Shown: positions 8,155-15,700 of the stretch, piece by piece
How positions within the stretch are numbered: the stretch's first letter is position 1
Layout: each line of letters starts with the position of its first letter
NCBI RefSeq assembly: GCF_017894365.1
Contig: NZ_CP059467.1
Coordinates: 3,596,001-3,660,000 of the forward strand
Reading direction: 5' to 3'
Length of the DNA: 64,000 nucleotides
Source: Aromatoleum bremense
GTDB taxonomy: Bacteria; Pseudomonadota; Gammaproteobacteria; Burkholderiales; Rhodocyclaceae
Notes under the pieces: generated by a model
Told to the model about the DNA's origin: nothing
What the model saw: only the letters and a program-made list of their open reading frames with translations
Database searches by the model: none
Program-made: the position numbers and the translations under genes

Positions 8155-8888
8155 GGCAGCTCCGGGTCGCCAGGCTTGGGCTTGCGCGGCGAGATCACCA
8201 GCAGGTTCGCGTCGTGGGTGACGATGCCGAGGAGTATTGACGCGATGACGCGGTCCATCCGGATCCAGTATTCGCGCATGCCGCCGTATGGGTGGGGGCC
8301 GTACGGGTCGGCCACGAGCAGGCGGCGCGCCGGCCGGTCGTAGCCTGCGATGATGACGAAATGCCCGGACGGCGTGCCGCGCACGTCGTCGGGGATGTCA
8401 TTGGGGCCGAATTCCCGCGCCGTGCGGTACAGGAACGTCGAGCTGAGCCCGGTGATGATCGGATGGCGGCGGCGCAGCAGCCCGCGCAGCATCGGCGGCG
8501 ACAGGTCGGTGAACCGCAACCGGCCGCCGAGCCGCAGGAAATCGAGGTAACCCTCGGTCGCGTGCAGCAGGCGCGGGTTGTCTTTGACTTCGCGCTGCGC
8601 CTGCAGCCGCTCGGCGATGTCCTCCTTGTTGCGGAACCACGTTGGGTCGAACACCGTGAGGTTGTACGTGTAGATCGTCGCTTCGAAGCCGTTCGCGAGC
8701 GCGTCGCAGGCGAGGAACACCGCGAAAGTGCCGCCATGGATCAGCGCGCGCGTGCGCCTGATGACCGCATCGAGCGAGATGTCCTCGCCCCAGTACCGAT
8801 ACACCGCGTGCAGGCAGGTCGGCCCGCACGTGGTCTCGGTCGGCTGGGGCAGGAGGTCGACGTTCAGTCGCAGCGAAGCCGGCAGCAC
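8151..8888 (-). CDS. C39-like cysteine peptidase, first gene of the amidoligase operon
   Basis: The 245-residue protein has a papain-like C39 triad: Cys in PTETTCGPTCLHAVYRYW (about residue 25), His in SGHFVIIAGYD, and Asp in LVADPYGPHP. There is no ABC-transporter part and no clear signal peptide, so it acts alone and probably in the cytoplasm. The start is set at GTG 8888 because GGAGGA lies eight bases ahead of it; longer frames upstream run into the promoter. It probably trims or releases a peptide that the two following ligases build or modify. A sigma-54 promoter stands at 8926-8941. Confidence 0.8.
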   Translation of the reverse strand: MLPASLRLNVDLLPQPTETTCGPTCLHAVYRYWGEDISLDAVIRRTRALIHGGTFAVFLACDALANGFEATIYTYNLTVFDPTWFRNKEDIAERLQAQREVKDNPRLLHATEGYLDFLRLGGRLRFTDLSPPMLRGLLRRRHPIITGLSSTFLYRTAREFGPNDIPDDVRGTPSGHFVIIAGYDRPARRLLVADPYGPHPYGGMREYWIRMDRVIASILLGIVTHDANLLVISPRKPKPGDPELP

Positions 8889-8925
8889 GGACTGCGATCC
8901 TCCAGGTGTCAATAACTCGATTGCG

Positions 8926-8941
8926 GGCAAACGCCGTGCCT
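8926..8941 (-). promoter_or_regulatory. Sigma-54 promoter of the peptidase-ligase operon
   Basis: Reading leftwards: AGGCACG-GCGT-TTGCC, one mismatch to consensus, with 10 bases between GG and GC. The predicted transcript starts about 27 bases before GTG 8888. It faces away from the promoter at 8978-8993. Confidence 0.8.
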
Positions 8942-8977
8942 GCTCGCACCACCCGCCCGATCTGCAGTGTAGTTTCC

Positions 8978-8993
8978 GGGCACCGCGTTTGCA
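8978..8993 (+). promoter_or_regulatory. Sigma-54 promoter of the CBS-domain gene
   Basis: GGGCACC-GCGT-TTGCA with correct GG-N10-GC spacing. The start codon of the CBS gene is at 9048, about 43 bases after the predicted transcription start. Confidence 0.75.
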
Positions 8994-9047
8994 CGAAGCT
9001 TGGGACGCAGGCGGTGCCTGCTTCTTTCCTGATTGAGGAGGTGCATC

Positions 9048-9473
9048 ATGCAAGTAAGCGAGGCAATGACGATGGACGTGCGAATGCTCGATCCCGAGCA
9101 GAGCATCGAGGACGCAGCACGCATGATGGCGGAATGGAACGTGGGAGCGCTGCCGGTCAACGACGGCGAAAAGCTCATCGGTATGGTGACCGACCGCGAC
9201 ATCACGATCCGCGCGGTGGCGGCCGGGAAGAATCCCGACACCCGTGTCCGCGATGTCATGACCAAGGAAGTCAAATACTGCTTCGAGGACGAGGATCTCG
9301 CCCACGTCGCCCGCAACATGGGTGACGAGCAGATCCATCGGCTGGTCGTGCTCGATCGCAACAAGCGGCTGGTGGGGATCGTCGCGCTTGCCGACATCGC
9401 GAACACCGAAGGCGCGCAGCCGGCCGGCGAAGCGGTGTGCGGCATTTCGGAACCCACCGGCTCGACTCACTGA
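9048..9473 (+). CDS. CBS-domain pair protein
   Basis: The 141-residue protein consists of two tandem CBS motifs: MQVSEAMTMDVRMLDPEQSI...GMVTDRDITIRAVAAGKN, then VRDVMTKEVKYCFEDEDLAHVARNM...RLVGIVALADIAN. Stand-alone CBS pairs bind adenine nucleotides and act as energy or stress sensors. GAGGAGG lies just before the ATG. The gene is transcribed away from the amidoligase operon, has its own sigma-54 promoter, and is followed by a clear terminator, so it is monocistronic. Confidence 0.92.
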   Translation: MQVSEAMTMDVRMLDPEQSIEDAARMMAEWNVGALPVNDGEKLIGMVTDRDITIRAVAAGKNPDTRVRDVMTKEVKYCFEDEDLAHVARNMGDEQIHRLVVLDRNKRLVGIVALADIANTEGAQPAGEAVCGISEPTGSTH

Positions 9474-9521
9474 TGGGCTCCCTGCGGCGGCCACAGGCAC
9501 GATGAAAATCGTGACGCGACA

Positions 9522-9554
9522 CGAAACCGGATCCTCTGCAGGGTCCGGTTTTCG
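9522..9554 (+). terminator. Rho-independent terminator after the CBS gene
   Basis: CGAAACCGGATCC and GGGTCCGGTTTTCG pair around the loop TCTGCA, with T residues in the 3' arm. It lies between the CBS gene and the convergent DUF3309 gene and could serve both. Confidence 0.65.
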
Positions 9555-9574
9555 TTGGTGCGCCTGAAGCGGCC

Positions 9575-9733
9575 CTATAGCGCGCCGAGCAGTACCAGCA
9601 CCAAAAGCACGATCAGGACGAGTCCCAGCAGTCCGCTCGGACGGTAGCCCCAGGCACTGCTGTAGGGCCAAGTAGGGAGCGCGCCGATCAGCAGCAGCAC
9701 CAGCAGGATGATGAGTATCGTCGATAAGGCCAT
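9575..9733 (-). CDS. DUF3309-type small membrane protein
   Basis: The 52-residue protein is made of two hydrophobic helices (ALSTILIILLVLLLIGALP and GLLGLVLIVLLVLVLLG) joined by PYSSAWGYRPSG, the usual signature of the DUF3309 family. AAAGGA precedes the ATG at 9733. The function of the family is unknown; members cluster with stress and envelope genes. A sigma-54 promoter is placed at 9783-9798. Confidence 0.85.
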   Translation of the reverse strand: MALSTILIILLVLLLIGALPTWPYSSAWGYRPSGLLGLVLIVLLVLVLLGAL

Positions 9734-9782
9734 GATCGTCGTCCTTTGAAGGCAGGCGGCCCACGCCGCGGTACTCCGGACA

Positions 9783-9798
9783 GGCAGCTTCCGTGCCC
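9783..9798 (-). promoter_or_regulatory. Sigma-54 promoter of the DUF3309 gene
   Basis: Reading leftwards: GGGCACG-GAAG-CTGCC, GG and GC 10 bases apart, with one mismatch in each box. The start codon is about 40 bases past the predicted transcript start. Confidence 0.65.
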
Positions 9799-9846
9799 GG
9801 AGCGCCGCAATCGGTGCTGCAACGTCCAGCCAGGGGGGGCTGCGCA

Positions 9847-9859
9847 TGTAAGGGTTACA
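9847..9859. promoter_or_regulatory. Palindromic enhancer-type site TGTAAGGGTTACA
   Basis: A perfect palindrome with five-base arms, 48 bases from the leftward sigma-54 promoter and 62 bases from the rightward one. Same pattern as 415-427 and 39850-39862. Confidence 0.6.
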
Positions 9860-9921
9860 ACGCCGGGGGCGATCATGCACTTCTCCCGGATGTCATTGCC
9901 GCCGTGGCGCCGCGGCGTGCC

Positions 9922-9937
9922 GGGCATGCGGTTTGCC
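9922..9937 (+). promoter_or_regulatory. Sigma-54 promoter of the first DUF1328 gene
   Basis: GGGCATG-CGGT-TTGCC with GG-N10-GC spacing. The start codon at 9990 is about 42 bases after the predicted start of transcription. Confidence 0.75.
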
Positions 9938-9989
9938 CCACCCCTGGCGTCAGCGGGAAATTCCCCCTGCCTGTGAATGGAGGTGTCCC

Positions 9990-10151
9990 ATGTTGTATTA
10001 CGCAGCGATATTCCTCGTGATCGCGATCGTCGCCGCCCTGTTCGGGTTTGGCGGAATCGCGAGCGGTGCGGTCGGCATCGCCAAGATCCTTTTCTACATC
10101 TTCCTTGTGATCGCGGTGATCTCCCTGATCCTCGGGATCTTGCAGAAATAG
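9990..10151 (+). CDS. DUF1328 small membrane protein
   Basis: The 53-residue protein has two transmembrane helices and the family core [37 protein letters not shown] lies at good distance before ATG 9990. The family is widespread, with no known biochemical role, and often sits beside BON and ferritin-like genes. A second copy is at 14578-14751. It is probably cotranscribed with the two BON lipoprotein genes downstream. Confidence 0.9.
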   Translation: MLYYAAIFLVIAIVAALFGFGGIASGAVGIAKILFYIFLVIAVISLILGILQK

Positions 10152-10231
10152 AACGTCGCGCCTCTGTGCTCACCGCGGCGGCGCTGCGGCGTTGGGTGCG
10201 CAGAGCGCGGATAGCGAAAGGAGGTCTGCCC

Positions 10232-10612
10232 ATGAAGCGTCGATTCTCGATTCTCGTTGCCTGCGTGGGCCTTGCGGCTCTCGCCGGGTGCAACGACCGT
10301 CCGGCCGAGCCGGGCACGGCGACCGGGGCTGCGACCGGCACGAGCGCGGACACCATGGAGAAACTGGAGACGAATGCCAACCGTGCCGGCCAGGCAGTCG
10401 ACGACGCCGTCCTCACGACGAAGGTAAAAACGGCGCTGCTGGCCGAGGAGGGCCTGGACGCCGGCGCGATCAGTGTCAGCTCGGAAAAAGGCGTCGTGAC
10501 GTTGCGCGGCAACATTCCGGCTAACCAGATTACGCGCGCCGATGCCGTTGCCCGCAAGGTCGAAGGCGTACAGGAAGTGATCAATGCGCTGGCGGCGCCG
10601 CCGTCGTCCTGA
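10232..10612 (+). CDS. BON-domain lipoprotein
   Basis: The 126-residue protein begins with a lipoprotein signal (MKRRFSILVACVGLAALAGC, lipobox LAGC). A low-complexity Thr/Ala linker follows, and then a BON domain from about residue 60 (DDAVLTTKVKTALLAEEGLDAGAISVSSEKGVVTLRGNIPANQ). BON domains bind phospholipid and help maintain the periplasmic side of the envelope. AAAGGAGG precedes the ATG. The gene is 80 bases after the DUF1328 gene on the same strand. Confidence 0.9.
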   Translation: MKRRFSILVACVGLAALAGCNDRPAEPGTATGAATGTSADTMEKLETNANRAGQAVDDAVLTTKVKTALLAEEGLDAGAISVSSEKGVVTLRGNIPANQITRADAVARKVEGVQEVINALAAPPSS

Positions 10613-10784
10613 TCCCGCTATCGGCTCCTGTCCTGCGCAAGCACAAAAGGATAGCGGCCGGCACCAGTTGCCCTTGCCGAACCTGTCGGCGAGGCAAACG
10701 CGGCGCTGCCCGGCGCCGGGTAAGCGTGAAGGCGTCGCCCTCCAGGCGATGCCGGTGATTTCCCACCACGGAGGACCATGGAAA

Positions 10785-11108
10785 ATGACAAGCAGAAGAA
10801 CAATGCTGACCGCCGCCCTCGCGGCGCTTGCCCTGCCCGTCGTCAGCGCGTGCACGCCGACCCGCTCGCGCGAGTCGGTCGGTGAATACATCGACGACGC
10901 GACGATCACGACGCGCGTGAAAGCCGCGCTGGTCGACGACCCGCAGGTCAAGGCGCGCGAGGTGAACGTCGAGACCTCCCGGGGCGTCGTGCAGCTGAGC
11001 GGCTTCGTCGCGAAGTCGGGCGACGCGGAGCGCGCCGTCGAGATCGCGCGCAAAATCCCCGGCGTCAAGTCCGTCAAGAATGACATCAGGATCAAACCGG
11101 CGTACTGA
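10785..11108 (+). CDS. BON-domain lipoprotein, second copy
   Basis: The 107-residue protein has the signal RRTMLTAALAALALPVVSAC (lipobox VSAC) and a single BON domain (IDDATITTRVKAALVDDPQVKAREVNVETSRGVVQLSGFV, then IPGVKSVKNDI). The start is set at ATG 10785, about ten bases after GGAGGA; the ATG at 10803 would also leave a signal peptide. It is related to the preceding BON lipoprotein, so the two look like an old tandem duplication. Confidence 0.88.
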   Translation: MTSRRTMLTAALAALALPVVSACTPTRSRESVGEYIDDATITTRVKAALVDDPQVKAREVNVETSRGVVQLSGFVAKSGDAERAVEIARKIPGVKSVKNDIRIKPAY

Positions 11109-12537
11109 CGGCTACTTCGGAAACGCTTCCTTCGACCGCGAGTGCGACGGGTTTCGGGGCAGCGGGTGGGGCACGCTGCTCGGTCCGTTCGTGCTCGCGG
11201 CCTGCGTCACGGGCCCGGCAGTCGATACGGCGGCCCTCCCGGTGCGCGCTCCGCCGGCCTCCGTCGAAGTTCGCGTCGAGCACGCGGACGGCGCGCTGCG
11301 CACGCATCCCTCGCCGAAGGTCGCGCACCAGCTCGAAGCCGACGGCGTCGGCAAGGAACTGCTCGTCCATCATCTTGCCCACGTCGAGGACGCGCTCACG
11401 GCGCCGCTGGTCCTCGGCAACGACGCGCACCTGCTCGTCGACGGCCCGGCGACGTATCGGGCGATGTTCGGGGCGATCGAAAAAGCGCGGCGCCACGTCC
11501 ATCTCGAAACCTACATCCTCGAGTCGGGGGAACAGGGCGACCGCCTTGCCCGTCTGCTCGCGACGAAGCGGCGGCAGGGCGTCGAGGTTCGCGTCCTGTA
11601 TGACAGTGTCGGCTCGCTCGACACGCCTCCCCGGTATTTCGAAGGCCTCGCCGCGGCGGGCGTCGCCGTGTGCGAATTCAATCCGGTCAATCCGCTCAAG
11701 CTCGAAGGCGATCCGCGGCTGCGCCTCAACAACCGGGACCATCGCAAGATGCTGGTCATCGATGGGCGAATCGCCTTTACCGGCGGCATCAACATCAGCG
11801 GCGTGTATCGCGCGGGTTCGTTCGACAGCAAGCGCGTGCCAACCCCGGACGAGGGATGGCGCGACACGCACGTGATGGTGCGGGGACCGGTCGTGACGCA
11901 GTTCGAAGATCTGTTCGACGACGCATGGCGCGAGCAGCGCTGCCCGTCTCCGGTCGTGCGGCAGGCGACCCGTGCCGACCGTGCCGGCGGCATGGCGATG
12001 CGCCTGGTTGCCGCCGATCCGGTGTCGGAACGCAGCGAACTGTACGTCGCGCTGATGTCCGCGCTCGAACATGCGCGCAAGCGGGCGTGGCTCACCTACG
12101 GATATTTCGTGCCGGATGAACGCACCGTGCAGTCGCTGCGCGACGCGGCGCAGCGGGGTGTCGACGTGCGGCTCGTGCTGCCCGGTTTCAGCGATTTCTG
12201 GGCGCCGTTCCATGCAGGTCGTTCGCATTACCAGGACTTGCTGAGCGCGGGGGTACGCATCTTCGAACGGCGCGACGCGCTGCTCCATGCGAAGACCGCA
12301 GTCATCGACGGGGTGTGGTCGAGCGTCGGCTCGACGAACCTCGATTGGCGCAGCTTCGTGCATAACTTCGAAGCCGACGTGCTGGTGCTCGACGGCGTGT
12401 TCGCAGAAGAAATGGAAGAACTCTTCGGCCTCGACCAATCGGCTTCCCACGAAGTGACGCTCGACCAGTGGAAGCATCGCGGCCTGCGCGCCCGCCTGCT
12501 CGAATGGCTCGCGCGACGCTGGGAGTATCTCCTCTAA
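11080..12537 (+). CDS. Phospholipase D / cardiolipin synthase-like protein
   Basis: Two HKD motifs mark the family: HRKMLVIDGRIAFTGGIN (about residue 220) and HAKTAVIDGVWSSVGSTNLD (about residue 405). Length and order match cardiolipin synthase-type enzymes, which condense or exchange phosphatidyl groups. The ATG at 11080 overlaps the BON gene by 29 bases and has only a weak ribosome site, so the start is uncertain. A hydrophobic stretch ending VLAAC near residue 40 suggests a lipoprotein signal and a later true start. The second such enzyme in this window is at 18054-20282. Confidence 0.85.
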   Translation: MTSGSNRRTDGYFGNASFDRECDGFRGSGWGTLLGPFVLAACVTGPAVDTAALPVRAPPASVEVRVEHADGALRTHPSPKVAHQLEADGVGKELLVHHLAHVEDALTAPLVLGNDAHLLVDGPATYRAMFGAIEKARRHVHLETYILESGEQGDRLARLLATKRRQGVEVRVLYDSVGSLDTPPRYFEGLAAAGVAVCEFNPVNPLKLEGDPRLRLNNRDHRKMLVIDGRIAFTGGINISGVYRAGSFDSKRVPTPDEGWRDTHVMVRGPVVTQFEDLFDDAWREQRCPSPVVRQATRADRAGGMAMRLVAADPVSERSELYVALMSALEHARKRAWLTYGYFVPDERTVQSLRDAAQRGVDVRLVLPGFSDFWAPFHAGRSHYQDLLSAGVRIFERRDALLHAKTAVIDGVWSSVGSTNLDWRSFVHNFEADVLVLDGVFAEEMEELFGLDQSASHEVTLDQWKHRGLRARLLEWLARRWEYLL

Positions 12538-12595
12538 CCAGCCTCCTGTAGCCGGGCGCGGACGAAATCTCGCAAAGTGCAGTCGGCAAAAACGG

Positions 12596-13777
12596 TCAGC
12601 CCCGGGGAGGGCCCGTTGCAGGCGGCGGCAGCGGGGAGGGCGGCGGTGCCTCCGTCCCCGCGGACGATTCCAGATCCTCCTCGACGTACAGCATGCGCAC
12701 CAGCACCAGCGCGATCGCCGTCAGCGGCGTCGCGAACACGACCCCCAGCGCACCGAGCAACGCGCCGAGGAGCACCTGGGCGCTGATCGTCAGCGCGGGC
12801 GGCAAGTGCACGCTGTACTGGTCGATCAGCGGCGTGACGACATAGTTTTCGGCCATCTGCACGGCGAGGTAGAGCAGCAGCACGTAGAACGCGTCGGCGG
12901 GGCCGGTCGCGATCGCGACGAGCAGCGCGGGCAGCGCCGCAAGGATCGGGCCGATGTACGGGACGAAATCGAGCACGAAGGCGATCAGCCCGAGCGCGAG
13001 CGCGAGCTGGATATCGAGCAGCCACAGCCCGACGGTGACGCTCAGGCCGACGACTGCCATGCGGGCGAACGTGCCGATCAGCCACCAGCGCATCGTCATC
13101 GTCACTGTGTCGAGCACTTCGCGGGCGCGCGACCGGGCGTGGGCGGGGACCAGCAGCAGCAGTCCGTGGCGATACACTGCGGGTGCCGCGGCGCCGTAGA
13201 GGCCGATGAACACCGCGATCAGCAATCCCGCGATTGCACCGATCGTCATCGAGAATGCACCGCCGAGGCGCGTCAGCCAGGTGCCGTCCTCGGGGAGCAT
13301 CGCGCTGAGGTTGCGCTCGGAGAAGAGGATGCGCCCCCACTCGTAACCGTAGACGCCGTTCAGCATCTTCTCCCACGCCAGATGCAGGCTGGGTCCGAGC
13401 TGCTCGAGCTGGCTCGCCATTTCGTTGCCCAGGAGAGCTCCCCCGACGATCAGCAGCGCAGCGAGCGTCGCCAGCACGACGCCGAATGACACTCTCCGGG
13501 ACAGGCCGGTCAGGGCGCTCACGCCGTCGCCGAGCCCGCGCAGGAACACCCCGATCAGGATGCCGGCAAACACCAGCAGCAGCACGTCGGCAATGGTCCA
13601 CACCAGCAGGCCGAAGACGACGATCAGCAGAACCATCGAGACGATGACGATCGAGCGGTCGGCGCGACGCGCGTCAGCGTCGCGCGTGGGTCGCGGCGGC
13701 GTCGGCAGGGCGGCTTCGGTCGGCCGGGCGGCAGCGCGGGCGAGGCGGCGGGCTGGCGGGGTGCGCCCGTGTTTCAA
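12596..13777 (-). CDS. AI-2E-family (PerM/YhhT-like) membrane permease
   Basis: The 393-residue protein has about eight transmembrane segments, beginning with SIVIVSMVLLIVVFGLLVW. The conserved block DFVPYIGPILAALPALLVA and the downstream VVTPLIDQYSVHLPPALTISAQVLLG are diagnostic. Family members export small molecules or ions; the substrate here is unknown. A TTG start at 13777 fits the GGAGG placed six bases upstream, inside the end of the preceding gene. The C-terminus ends in a Pro-rich tail. It forms an operon with the hypothetical gene at 13790-14308. Confidence 0.88.
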   Translation of the reverse strand: MKHGRTPPARRLARAAARPTEAALPTPPRPTRDADARRADRSIVIVSMVLLIVVFGLLVWTIADVLLLVFAGILIGVFLRGLGDGVSALTGLSRRVSFGVVLATLAALLIVGGALLGNEMASQLEQLGPSLHLAWEKMLNGVYGYEWGRILFSERNLSAMLPEDGTWLTRLGGAFSMTIGAIAGLLIAVFIGLYGAAAPAVYRHGLLLLVPAHARSRAREVLDTVTMTMRWWLIGTFARMAVVGLSVTVGLWLLDIQLALALGLIAFVLDFVPYIGPILAALPALLVAIATGPADAFYVLLLYLAVQMAENYVVTPLIDQYSVHLPPALTISAQVLLGALLGALGVVFATPLTAIALVLVRMLYVEEDLESSAGTEAPPPSPLPPPATGPPRG

Positions 13778-13789
13778 GCGGAGGCCTCC

Positions 13790-14308
13790 TCAGGCCCGGA
13801 TCTTCGCTGCAAGTCTCCAGTCGATCCCCGGCGGCCCCACCCCGTGCGGCACCGAAAGAGGGGCCAGCGCGGTGGCAAGCGCGGTGTCGGGGGCGATCAG
13901 CGTCTGCTCGCCGGGCGCGCCGGAACCTTCATCCCCCATGCCGACGACCCTGGCCTTGAATTCGCGTCTGCTGTCGGCGGGGCGGACGGTGAGCGTGTGC
14001 CGGTCGCTGTCAGTATTTCCGACAAACATGTCGGCGCTGATGATGAGTCCCGCCACCAGCCCGTCCGGCGGTTTGGGCGATGCCGCGCCGTTGCGTGGAT
14101 CGGCCGGCACAGACAACTCGCCCGGCGCCGCACGAGCGCCCTCGCCGGGAATCTTCCCCGTGCGCTTCAGTTTCGCTGCACCCCCCCACACCTCCTGCGA
14201 CCACTGCGCCGATGGCGAAGGTGTTGTCCGATGAACCGTTCCGCCCGCGAGTGCCACGCCGATGACCAGACTCGCGCCGGCAAATGTCGTGATGATTTCC
14301 CCTAGCAT
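13790..14308 (-). CDS. Hypothetical membrane-anchored protein
   Basis: The 172-residue protein has one N-terminal hydrophobic helix (EIITTFAGASLVIGVALAGGTV) and a mostly polar, Pro/Gly-rich remainder with no family I recognise. GCGGAGA precedes the ATG, a sigma-54 promoter lies at 14347-14362, and the permease gene follows after 12 bases. Promoter, start and spacing together support a real gene. A periplasmic location is inferred from the single anchor. Confidence 0.6.
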   Translation of the reverse strand: MLGEIITTFAGASLVIGVALAGGTVHRTTPSPSAQWSQEVWGGAAKLKRTGKIPGEGARAAPGELSVPADPRNGAASPKPPDGLVAGLIISADMFVGNTDSDRHTLTVRPADSRREFKARVVGMGDEGSGAPGEQTLIAPDTALATALAPLSVPHGVGPPGIDWRLAAKIRA

Positions 14309-14346
14309 GACGTCGTCTCCGCTAGAACTCGTCGTGCCAGTTGGAA

Positions 14347-14362
14347 TGCAAGCTTCATGCCT
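14347..14362 (-). promoter_or_regulatory. Sigma-54 promoter of the hypothetical/permease operon
   Basis: Reading leftwards: AGGCATG-AAGC-TTGCA with correct 10-base spacing. The start codon at 14308 is about 27 bases past the predicted transcription start. Confidence 0.75.
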
Positions 14363-14383
14363 ATCTGCGCCGCGCTTTCAACG

Positions 14384-14399
14384 GGGTACGGCACTTGCT
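14384..14399 (+). promoter_or_regulatory. Sigma-54 promoter of the second DUF1328 gene
   Basis: GGGTACG-GCAC-TTGCT with GG-N10-GC spacing. Only 21 bases separate it from the leftward promoter. The leader to 14578 is long, about 165 bases. Confidence 0.6.
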
Positions 14400-14577
14400 G
14401 CCCGTCGCGCTACCAGACGGGACGCAAGCTGTGTCGTCGTTGCCCGCGAAAGGCGGAAAACTTTCCGTTGGTGGGTAATTTCTCCCGGTTTCCCCGGTCG
14501 AAAAAACGAGTGCAGTGTCGCGAATGCAGTGCCGCGCTTCCAGGATCGCTCCCGATCCGCCACAAGGAGTAAACAAA

Positions 14578-14751
14578 ATGATCAAGTGGGCGATCATCTT
14601 CTTCGTCATCTCCGTCATCGCCGGCCTGCTCGGCTTCACGGGCATCGCGGCAGGGGCCGCCGGCATCGCGAGAGTGCTGTTCTACATTGCGCTGGCGATC
14701 TTCCTCATCGTGCTGGTGTTCGGCGTGCTGCTCGGCGTCCTCGTGTTCTGA
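14578..14751 (+). CDS. DUF1328 small membrane protein, second copy
   Basis: The 57-residue protein has two membrane helices with the family core [39 protein letters not shown] lies nine bases before ATG 14578. It is clearly related to the gene at 9990-10151, and both are under sigma-54 promoters. The stretch from the promoter to the start shows no ORF. Confidence 0.9.
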   Translation: MIKWAIIFFVISVIAGLLGFTGIAAGAAGIARVLFYIALAIFLIVLVFGVLLGVLVF

Positions 14752-15289
14752 ACGCGGCGCGGCGCCGGCCGTCGACTTCTGCATTGCGCCGGGCCACGCG
14801 GCGATCGATGTTGTCGAGAACGCTCGCGACGCATGCAACAGGGCTGGGGCGAGAAAAGACGTGAAGCGTGCGGATAGTTACCTGCCGGTCCCGTCATCGC
14901 TGTACCGTAGGGAAATGATTGTAATTCCCTCCCTTGCACAAGGCGTGTTCCTGCTGGTGGCACCGGGGAACCGGAGCCTGCGGGAGACGCCGGACCAGTT
15001 TCGAAAATATGTCGCCGACACGCCAAAAAGTTGCGAAATCACGTGGAAATACTGGTTTTCATGTCTTGTGACAAAAAATTGATAACGGTACTCTGGCCCA
15101 AGTTGGGTCTTCGGTCTGGAGTAGATGAGAGAAACTGGCTCGAATCCTGCTGGAGCTGAGTATGAGCTGGCGCTACCGAGCCGGCTGCACAATGAATCAG
15201 CGCGTTTGCTGTGGGTGCGCCGAGGGGCGCCAGTTCACCGGTCGCCATGTCGACGCAGTTCGTCGTGCATGTAAACGCCGAGGACCGTT
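14752..15289. other. Intergenic stretch without a supported gene
   Basis: The region is less GC-rich than its neighbours and has no frame with a ribosome site and coding character. The only structures seen are a short inverted repeat, AGGGAA...TTCCCT, near 14910-14940 and a possible sigma-70-type promoter around 15066-15095 (TTGTGA, 17 bases, TACTCT). No RNA gene is recognised. Confidence 0.4.
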
Positions 15290-15628
15290 ATGCATTGTTC
15301 AATTTATTGCCTGATCTCCAGCCTTGAAGAATTGCAGCCCACGATGGCGAGGATGACGGACGCCGGTGTACCGAGCGAAGTCGTGACGATGGTTTTTCAC
15401 TCGGGCGGCTACTGGCTGTCGCGCAAGGCCGACGACACGCTCGAGCTGGGGCCGTCCGTGTGGGAGGCACCGTTCGTTTCGATGGCGTTGTGGTGGGAAC
15501 TCGCGACCTTGGGTCTGACCGGAAGCGGGGCGGAAACGTCTCCCCGTCGAAACCGGAACTCCAGCCCCGCGGTGGTCGTTCCGCTGACGGTGTTCGAAGA
15601 GCGGCGGCTAAGGAAGCGCGGGAATTAA
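15290..15628 (+). CDS. Hypothetical protein
   Basis: The frame encodes 112 residues. GAGGA lies six bases before ATG 15290. The first 40 residues (CLISSLEELQPTMARMTDAGVPSEVVTMVFH) look like a folded alpha/beta start. A Trp-rich segment (ALWWELATLGLTG) and a basic, low-complexity tail follow. I do not recognise a family. It ends 70 bases before the convergent phasin-like gene. It may be a shortened descendant of a larger protein. Confidence 0.4.
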   Translation: MHCSIYCLISSLEELQPTMARMTDAGVPSEVVTMVFHSGGYWLSRKADDTLELGPSVWEAPFVSMALWWELATLGLTGSGAETSPRRNRNSSPAVVVPLTVFEERRLRKRGN

Positions 15629-15700
15629 CCCGCGCTGCCCGTTTTTAACACCCCATGGCGACGCTCCCGCCACTTCCATGAGCGCCACCGCCGCGGCCGA

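Noticed and set aside
14687..15082. A plus-strand frame overlapping the second DUF1328 gene
   Set aside because: It starts inside DUF1328 in another frame, has no ribosome site, and its composition changes midway. Region treated as intergenic.
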